This document shows, piece after piece, positions 1-4,022 of a stretch of 6,779 bases of DNA. Position numbers and translations under genes: made by a program. The DNA comes from Acidobacteriota bacterium (GTDB lineage: Bacteria; Acidobacteriota; Vicinamibacteria; Vicinamibacterales; Fen-181). The notes under the pieces were generated by a model, which had not been told where the DNA came from, searched no databases, and worked only from the letters and a program-made list of their open reading frames with translations. Within the stretch, counting starts at the first letter, position 1. Every line of letters begins with the position of its first letter. The stretch spans positions 1-6,779 of the forward strand of contig PMKG01000287.1 of assembly GCA_003157675.1 (NCBI GenBank). Reading direction: 5' to 3'.

Positions 1-117
1 GTGGAGCGGCGGTTCCATGGCGCCCCTCGCTCGCCGCATGAACACTGTTGGCTGGCCCCGCGCGTGCGAGAGGCTCTAGACGTCTTGAAGGGCACGAGTG
101 ACCTCGATAGCACTTGA
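1..117 (+). CDS. possible 3' end of an upstream gene, unidentified
   Basis: Frame 1 is open from the window edge to a TGA at 115-117, giving 38 residues with a tail reading WLAPRVREALDVLKGTSDLDST. The third codon position is moderately GC-rich (about 27 of 38 codons), less than in the glycosyltransferase that follows. The residues look protein-like, with an amphipathic REALDVLK stretch, but are too few to assign a family. If real, it ends 125 bases before the glycosyltransferase start, and its last codons form the left arm of the inverted repeat at 76-154. It may equally be non-coding sequence that is open by chance. Confidence 0.28.
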   Translation: MERRFHGAPRSPHEHCWLAPRVREALDVLKGTSDLDST

Positions 118-154
118 CTCATTCGCAACGCCTTTGGCCCTTCAAGGCGTCTAG
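76..154. repeat. long inverted repeat, 18-bp arms, 43-base loop
   Basis: The left arm CTAGACGTCTTGAAGGGC (76-93) is complementary to the right arm GCCCTTCAAGGCGTCTAG (137-154). Seventeen of 18 pairs are Watson-Crick and the remaining one (83 with 147) is a T-G pair. It lies between the possible upstream gene end and the glycosyltransferase start at 243. There is no T-run after either arm, so it is not a classical intrinsic terminator. It could be a regulatory stem in the glycosyltransferase leader, the ends of a very small mobile element, or a recombination remnant. Confidence 0.7.
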
Positions 155-233
155 TGAGACACGCCATCGTCGTCTCGCCCGACGGAGCCACCGGCCACCG
201 CGGCCCTGCCGCCGCGAGCGTGTTGCGTCGTTC

Positions 234-238
234 GAGGA
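234..238 (+). promoter_or_regulatory. ribosome binding site deciding the GTG start at 243
   Basis: GAGGA lies 4 bases before the GTG at 243 (GAGGACACCGTG). This supports the GTG over a TTG at 114 in the same frame. The TTG has no purine-rich leader, and starting there would add 43 arginine-rich residues read across the inverted repeat. Confidence 0.6.
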
Positions 239-242
239 CACC

Positions 243-1520
243 GTGAAGATTGCGTTCATCGTGCCGCGCTACGGGACCGAGATCCTCGGCGGGGCGGAGT
301 ACCACTGCCGGCTGGTCGCCGAGCGGATGGCCGAGCGTCACCAGGTCGACGTGCTGACGACGTGCGCGCGCGACGCCACGACGTGGCAGAACGAGTACCC
401 GGAGGCCCCCGATCGCATCCGCGGGGTGATGGTCCGCCGGTTCGCCAACGCTCAGACGCGCGACCCTCAGGCGTTCGACCGCCTCTCGGCGCGGGTCCTC
501 TCCCCCGGCCACACCGCGGCCGATGAAGCCGAATGGCTGCGGCAGCAGGGCCCGTGGTGTCCCCCGCTCATCGACTACCTGACGCGGCACCACGCGACGT
601 ACGACGGGCTGGTCTTCTTCGGCGGCGTGCACGCGCTGTCGGTGGTCGGCCTCGCCGTCGCGCCCTCGCGCAGCATCCTCGTGCCGGCGGCGAAAGACGA
701 GCCGGCCCTCGACCTCGCGATCGTCAGGGAGGCCTTCGGGCGGCCGCGCGCGATCGCCTACAACACGCCCACCGAGCGGCGATTTCTCGCCTCGAGGTTC
801 CCGATCCGGGCCGAGGTGCAGGACGTCATCGGCTGCGGCGTGGACCTGCCACAGCATCACGCGTATCCCCGGCAGGGCCCCGGCGCGAGCGACGCCACCG
901 AGGGGGATGTCGAGACGGGCCGGGAGGACGATCCGGCCGCCGGACGGCGGGTCGGGTCGCACCTCACCTCGCGCGGCGCGATGTTCCGGCGGCGCCACCG
1001 GCTGCACGGCCCGTTCGTGCTCTACGGCGGCCGCATCGAGGCGGGCAAGGGGTGCGAGGAACTGGTCGAGTACTTCAGCAGCTACGTCGAGGCGGGCGGC
1101 GAGGCGGCGCTCGTGCTCATGGGCGTGAAGCTGATGCCGCTTCCCGAAGAGCCGTTCATGACCTTCGCGGGACTGCTCTCGGAGACCGAGCGCGGACAGG
1201 CGCTCGAGGCCGCCACCGTCGTCGTGGTGCCGTCGCCGGTGGAGACGCTGTCGCTGCTCGCGCTCGAGGCGTTCTCGGTCGGCACGCCGGTACTCGCAAG
1301 CGCGCGCAGCGAGGTGCTCGTCGACCACTGCCTGACCGGCAACGCCGGCCTCTTCTACGCCGACCGCGACGAATTCGTCGAGGGCCTGACGATGCTCGTG
1401 GCCGACGAGCAGCTGCGGGCGGCGCTCGGGCGCAACGGGCGCGAGTACGTCCGCCGGCACTACCGGTGGGACATCGTCCTGTCGAAGTACGAGCGGATGA
1501 TGGGAGAGCTCAGGAAGTAG
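243..1520 (+). CDS. GT-B glycosyltransferase, family 4 type
   Basis: This 425-residue cytoplasmic enzyme would transfer a sugar from an activated donor to a glycan or other acceptor; donor and acceptor cannot be read from the sequence. The N-terminal Rossmann-like domain starts KIAFIVPRYG and carries the GGAE loop (residues 16-19) typical of GT4 enzymes. The C-terminal donor-binding domain begins near residue 257 (GPFVLYGGRIEAGKG), with Arg264 and Lys269 in the places of the usual phosphate-binding pair. It has a clean EX7E motif, Glu334 and Glu342, in PSPVETLSLLALEAFSVGTP. There is no signal peptide or membrane segment. The GTG start is chosen for its GAGG site and because residue 2 onward is the conserved family beginning. 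The interdomain linker (about residues 208-247) is acidic, Gly-rich and low in complexity. Its last codon and stop lie inside a heptanucleotide repeat. The family call is secure; the pathway (envelope or exopolysaccharide) is inference. Confidence 0.9.
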   Translation: MKIAFIVPRYGTEILGGAEYHCRLVAERMAERHQVDVLTTCARDATTWQNEYPEAPDRIRGVMVRRFANAQTRDPQAFDRLSARVLSPGHTAADEAEWLRQQGPWCPPLIDYLTRHHATYDGLVFFGGVHALSVVGLAVAPSRSILVPAAKDEPALDLAIVREAFGRPRAIAYNTPTERRFLASRFPIRAEVQDVIGCGVDLPQHHAYPRQGPGASDATEGDVETGREDDPAAGRRVGSHLTSRGAMFRRRHRLHGPFVLYGGRIEAGKGCEELVEYFSSYVEAGGEAALVLMGVKLMPLPEEPFMTFAGLLSETERGQALEAATVVVVPSPVETLSLLALEAFSVGTPVLASARSEVLVDHCLTGNAGLFYADRDEFVEGLTMLVADEQLRAALGRNGREYVRRHYRWDIVLSKYERMMGELRK

Positions 1521-1597
1521 GGACGAGGAAGTACGAAGTGCGAAGTACGAAGTAGAAAGTAAGAAGTGAGAAGTAAGGAATACGAAGCACGCAGTAG
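1514..1597 (+). repeat. heptanucleotide tandem array, consensus GAAGTAC, 12 units
   Basis: The stretch divides without a phase break into twelve 7-base units of the form GAAGTNN. Units at 1528, 1535, 1542 and 1549 read GAAGTAC, GAAGTGC, GAAGTAC and GAAGTAG; the later units drift (AAAGTAA, GAAGTGA, GGAATAC, GCAGTAG). The first unit (1514-1520) contains the TAG stop of the glycosyltransferase, so the array begins within the coding sequence. The strand is strikingly purine-rich, unlike the GC-rich DNA around it. Comparable short tandemly repeated heptanucleotides (STRR) are known in cyanobacteria. The function here is unknown; slippage-driven expansion is the simplest origin. Confidence 0.85.
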
Positions 1598-1610
1598 GCG
1601 ATCGTCATCG

Positions 1611-1634
1611 GTAGGGCGGCCCTTTAGGGCTGCC
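1611..1634 (+). repeat. REP-like element 1 (GTAG plus hairpin)
   Basis: The tetranucleotide GTAG (1611-1614) is followed directly by a hairpin: arm GGCGGCCC (1615-1622), loop TTTA, arm GGGCTGCC (1627-1634). All 8 positions pair, one of them as G-T. A 5' GTAG at the foot of a GC-rich hairpin is the hallmark of REP sequences recognised by REP-associated tyrosine (RAYT, Y1-type) transposases. No such transposase is encoded in the window. The hairpin lies 91 bases past the glycosyltransferase stop and could also protect or end its transcript. Confidence 0.65.
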
Positions 1635-1639
1635 TGTAC

Positions 1640-1663
1640 GTAGGCCGGTCCTTCAGGGCCGGC
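1640..1663 (+). repeat. REP-like element 2 (GTAG plus hairpin)
   Basis: This is a second copy in the same orientation, 29 bases on: GTAG (1640-1643), arm GCCGGTCC (1644-1651), loop TTCA, arm GGGCCGGC (1656-1663). All 8 positions pair, with one T-G. It matches element 1 at 19 of 24 positions. The arm differences preserve pairing: the second pair swaps from G-C to C-G, and the fourth and sixth pairs change only between wobble and Watson-Crick. This argues that the hairpin itself is selected or was copied as a structure. Confidence 0.65.
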
Positions 1664-1672
1664 GACTCACCG

Positions 1673-1893
1673 CGGTATCTCCCACCTCGAAGACAGGGCA
1701 TCTCGGCACTCTCACGACCAGTAACAGGCAGCTGGCAGCGGATCGCGCCTTCCGCTGACAGCTGTGCCGATCCCCGGCTCCGTCCGTGATCCGCCGACCG
1801 CTGACTGCTCGCCGCTGACCGCGTCATGCGGCGTGATCGAACGCGCACCCACCGCGTGGCCACTCGTCGCGGTTTCTCCCGCCTCAGAGACAG
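1673..1893. repeat. two imperfect 24-bp direct repeats (1673-1696 and 1870-1893)
   Basis: The copies start CGGTATCTCCCACCTC and CGGTTTCTCCCGCCTC, both end in AGACAG, and agree at 20 of 24 positions, 197 bases apart. An exact 11-mer, GCCGGCGACTC, sits just before the first copy (1658-1668) and just after the second (1893-1903), as though a longer repeat had been circularly permuted. The span covers the degenerate heptad tract between the copies. The second copy abuts the point where similarity to the TPP enzyme begins. Confidence 0.5.
1725..1829. repeat. degenerate 7-bp-periodic tract, best units TGACCGC
   Basis: The clearest part is 1788-1829, six consecutive heptamers ending in GC (GATCCGC, CGACCGC, TGACTGC, TCGCCGC, TGACCGC, GTCATGC). 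CAGGCAG and CTGGCAG at 1725-1738 fall in the same 7-base phase nine units earlier; the units between are unrecognisable. The octamer CCGCTGAC occurs three times (1752, 1798, 1812). Sequence and strand composition differ from the purine-rich array at 1514, but the period is the same. It may be a decayed second heptamer array. Confidence 0.45.
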
Positions 1894-1898
1894 CCGGC

Positions 1899-2215
1899 GA
1901 CTCGATCGTCGGCGACATCGCGCTGGCGCTCGAGCGTCTCGCCGACCTCGTTTCCGAGTCCGACCGGCCGCTGCCGCCGCCGCGCGCGATGCCCGCTCAA
2001 GCGCCACCTGCGCGGCCGATTGGCTATGACTGCGCGGATGCAGACGCTCTCTTCCGCGATGCCGAAAGGCGCCCTCGCGCTCGACGAAGCGCCATCCGGT
2101 CGTCCGGCGATCCTCGCCAACCTGCGAATCCGCGAGCCGGGGGCGTACTTCGCGACAACGGGAGGCGGGCTCGGGTACGCCCTGTCGGCGGCGGTGGGGC
2201 GGCCGCTGACCGGCC
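1899..2215 (+). pseudogene. remnant of a TPP-dependent decarboxylase (benzoylformate decarboxylase-like)
   Basis: Two adjacent plus-strand frames encode consecutive parts of one protein. From 1899 one frame reads GDSIVGDIALALERLADLV and then a Pro/Ala-rich linker, as at the end of the central domain of TPP enzymes. From about 2020 the next frame reads MQTLSSAMPKGALALDEAPS, then GRPAIL, REPGAYFATTGGGLGYALSAAVG. This corresponds to the start of the C-terminal TPP-binding domain; benzoylformate decarboxylase has GSYYF..AGGLGFALPAAIG there. A shift near 2019 joins the frames. The later GDGS...N cofactor motif and everything beyond it are missing, as is the first half. About 105 codons survive of a family usually near 530 residues. 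The 3' break falls at the hairpin where the convergent minus-strand gene ends. The family match is from memory of motifs; which substrate class it served is uncertain. Confidence 0.65.
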
Positions 2216-2233
2216 CTACTGCAGGCCGGTCAG
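2206..2233 (-). terminator. perfect 10-bp hairpin around the stop codon of the secreted-protein gene
   Basis: CTGACCGGCC (2206-2215) and GGCCGGTCAG (2224-2233) are exact reverse complements separated by 8 bases. The TAG stop of the minus-strand gene (2216-2218) lies in the loop. No T-run follows on either strand, so this is not a canonical intrinsic terminator. It could stop or stabilise the minus-strand message, or be a REP-type hairpin. Confidence 0.45.
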
Positions 2234-3964
2234 GTGCGCGGGCTTCAGGGTCCAGAGAGCCCCGAGGTCCTGCCGCCGTCGGCTCTTGGGAAACACCTCG
2301 GCGACTGGCGAGAACATATAGTTGATCCGAGTCGTCAGCGTGCGCCCCGGGTCGGCCGATATCAGCGTCTCGGCCATCAGCCGGAGGAACTGCGACGCAT
2401 TGACACGGATCTCGCCGACTGTCACCCAGGTCGGCACGACGTTATCGGGCACCGGTTTCCAGGCCTGGTTGTTCAGCGCGGGCGCCAGCGCCGATGCGGC
2501 GATGGCCACGTCGCGAGCGCTCACGGTCTTGCCGACCGGCCCGACCTCGTCGGTCATCTCGAGCGGTCCGTAAACAGGCTGCAGCGTCACCGACTGCGGC
2601 CACGCCCCGTCGTGCTGGTAGTGCGCGAGCGAGGTGGCGAGCAACTGGAACATGTCGGCCAGCGAGAAATACTCGTCACCGGCGTGCGCCGCAACCGGCG
2701 GATAATTGCCCAGCGCCGTCCATTCCTTCAGGAACCCCTCGGTGGCGATTTTCACCGTCTCGAACGGCACCGCCATGCCCGTTCGTGTCCTCGTTACATG
2801 TTTCAGATCCGCCAGCGAGATGAACCGGCTGCCCGGGTTGGTGGGAAAGAACGATGTCGTCAGCCACTTGAGGACGCTCGCTTCGCGGCCGTACGCGGCG
2901 TCGATCGCGTCGCGAGCCTGCATGCCGTCCGCCCCCAGGTGGGCCGACTTCGGATTGTCGTAGGCCCATTCGAGAGGCGTCGTGTAACGCCCTCCGGCAA
3001 ACTCCGGCTTCAGGTAGACCTTCGGGTCCGCGAGCCGGACCCTGATGACGTGCGGCCGCGAGCGATCCAGGCCGTCCACCATTTTCTGCAGCGCCTCGAC
3101 TCCCTGGTTCGCCACCACGACCTTCACCGGCGACCCGCTCGTGTCCGACAGGCGGAGCATGTCGTCCATCCAGAACACCTCGGGTAACTGGGTCGGCTCC
3201 GGGCTCATGAACTTGCCGACACTCGAGGCCGAGACGCCGTACCCATGCAGCAGCCGCGCCGCGTAGACGGTGTTCTCCGGCACGCCAGGCAGGACGAGGT
3301 CGACCGGCGAGCGGCGGAGCTGGTGAACGATCTCCGAGTCGCTCCCGATCTCCTGGTTCACGCCGGTCACGAAGGCCAGCGGCCCGAACACCTCGGAGGT
3401 CCGCTTCACGCCGCCCGAGCGATCGGAATCCGGCTCGCCGGTCAGCGGGTTCTTGTATTCGGTCAGGAACCACTCGGCCGCCTGGCTGCGGGCCAGCCAC
3501 CGCTGCTCGCCGGTCTTCGCCCCTCTCAGGTTGGGCCGGGGCCAGGTCAGGAACGTCGGCTCCTGCGAGCCGTCGTAGCCCACCTCGATCAGGCCGGCCT
3601 TCTCGGCCTCGCGCACGGCGGTCAGCAGGTGGTTGGCGTTGTCCCGGGCCTGCAGCGCATCGCTCGTCGTGCCCGAGAGCAGCACGAGGCACGTAGGGCG
3701 TGCAGCCGGGAACTGCTGGCGCAGCTGACGCACCGTGTCCAGCGTCCGCTGGAGGCGCTGCTCGGTAATCTCGATGTTCAGGTGGTCCTCGATCACCGCG
3801 AACAGGGAGATGTAGACCGGCTGTTTCGGCCCGGGTGCCTGTGGGACCGGCGGCGGGACCGCCGGCTTGATCACCGGCGGCGGGGTCTGCGCCTGACCGT
3901 GACCATGCACGCAGAAGATCGGCAGGACGAGAACCAGCATGAGGACTGCAATTCGCCTAGTCAT
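2216..3964 (-). CDS. secreted protein of unknown family, deacetylase-like N-terminal part suspected
   Basis: The product has 582 residues. A signal peptide (residues 1 to about 25: MTRR, a hydrophobic core, then GQA-Q) is followed by a Pro-rich linker (28-49), so it is exported. Cys18 is not in a lipobox. The mature part begins VYISLFAVIEDH; LIEVGYDGSQEPTF (125-138) and RWLARSQAAEWFLTEYKNP follow. The mix of short strands and an acidic, aromatic-rich surface suggests a polysaccharide-deacetylase-like barrel, but no complete metal-binding triad is recognised. The C-terminal third holds two related segments (433-470 and 481-535) of the form S.xD...LA...P..V, the second with WVTVGEIRVNASQFLRLMA. 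These resemble the layout of pseudomurein-binding-type repeats, so cell-wall or glycan binding is possible. The ATG is backed by AGGAG at 7 bases. It follows the TonB-dependent receptor by 58 bases, suggesting an operon. The function is not established. Confidence 0.85.
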   Translation of the reverse strand: MTRRIAVLMLVLVLPIFCVHGHGQAQTPPPVIKPAVPPPVPQAPGPKQPVYISLFAVIEDHLNIEITEQRLQRTLDTVRQLRQQFPAARPTCLVLLSGTTSDALQARDNANHLLTAVREAEKAGLIEVGYDGSQEPTFLTWPRPNLRGAKTGEQRWLARSQAAEWFLTEYKNPLTGEPDSDRSGGVKRTSEVFGPLAFVTGVNQEIGSDSEIVHQLRRSPVDLVLPGVPENTVYAARLLHGYGVSASSVGKFMSPEPTQLPEVFWMDDMLRLSDTSGSPVKVVVANQGVEALQKMVDGLDRSRPHVIRVRLADPKVYLKPEFAGGRYTTPLEWAYDNPKSAHLGADGMQARDAIDAAYGREASVLKWLTTSFFPTNPGSRFISLADLKHVTRTRTGMAVPFETVKIATEGFLKEWTALGNYPPVAAHAGDEYFSLADMFQLLATSLAHYQHDGAWPQSVTLQPVYGPLEMTDEVGPVGKTVSARDVAIAASALAPALNNQAWKPVPDNVVPTWVTVGEIRVNASQFLRLMAETLISADPGRTLTTRINYMFSPVAEVFPKSRRRQDLGALWTLKPAHLTGLQ

Positions 3965-3971
3965 CGATCGA

Positions 3972-3976
3972 CTCCT
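3972..3976 (-). promoter_or_regulatory. ribosome binding site of the secreted-protein gene
   Basis: On the minus strand AGGAG precedes the ATG at 3964 by 7 bases, a near-ideal site that fixes this start. The 58-base gap upstream also contains a weak 6-bp hairpin (arms 3984-3989 and 3997-4002) with no T-run, and no recognisable promoter, consistent with read-through from the receptor gene. Confidence 0.65.
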
Positions 3977-4022
3977 GTGACAGCGGGCCTCCCGTCGGCC
4001 CGATCAAGGCCCCGTCAGACCG

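Larger units (their letters stand above)
1521..2215. other. gene-free, repeat-rich stretch between two convergent units
   Basis: No intact gene is visible in these 695 bases on either strand. The open frames here are Arg/Ala/Pro-rich and lack ribosome binding sites. The contents from left to right are a heptamer array, two REP-like hairpins, one copy of a 24-bp direct repeat, a degenerate 7-bp-periodic tract, the second copy of the direct repeat, and the remnant of a TPP enzyme. Between these parts (1697-1724 and 1830-1869) I see nothing. Confidence 0.7.

Noticed and set aside
114..142. TTGACT as a -35 box of a sigma-70 promoter for the glycosyltransferase
   Set aside because: No TATAAT-like hexamer lies 16-18 bases downstream; the site there is GC-rich.
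114..242. In-frame TTG start giving a 468-residue glycosyltransferase
   Set aside because: The 43 extra residues are arginine-rich, lie over the inverted repeat and have no ribosome binding site; the GTG at 243 has GAGGA 4 bases before it and begins the conserved domain.
533..1555. Long plus-strand open frame inside the glycosyltransferase gene
   Set aside because: Its translation is Arg/Ala/Gly-rich without domain structure, typical of an out-of-frame reading of high-GC coding DNA.
1514..1663. CRISPR-like array
   Set aside because: Units are 7 bases without spacers, and the two hairpins are only 24 bases with a 5-base gap; no cas genes are present.
1624..2120. Minus-strand open frames in the gene-free stretch
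   Set aside because: Arg/Ser/Ala-rich translations, no ribosome binding sites, and they run over the repeats and the plus-strand remnant.
1764..2325. Two overlapping plus-strand open frames (1764-2321 and 2020-2325) as intact small genes
   Set aside because: Each contains only one part of a TPP-enzyme similarity and ends in antisense of the neighbouring gene; a frameshifted remnant explains both.
3884..3964. Lipoprotein signal with Cys18 in the secreted protein
   Set aside because: The residues before the Cys (LPIF) do not fit a lipobox, which needs a small residue at -1; a signal-peptidase-I site near residue 25 fits better.
3984..4002. Terminator between the receptor and the secreted-protein gene
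   Set aside because: Only a 6-bp stem with no T-run, in a 58-base gap that fits co-transcription.
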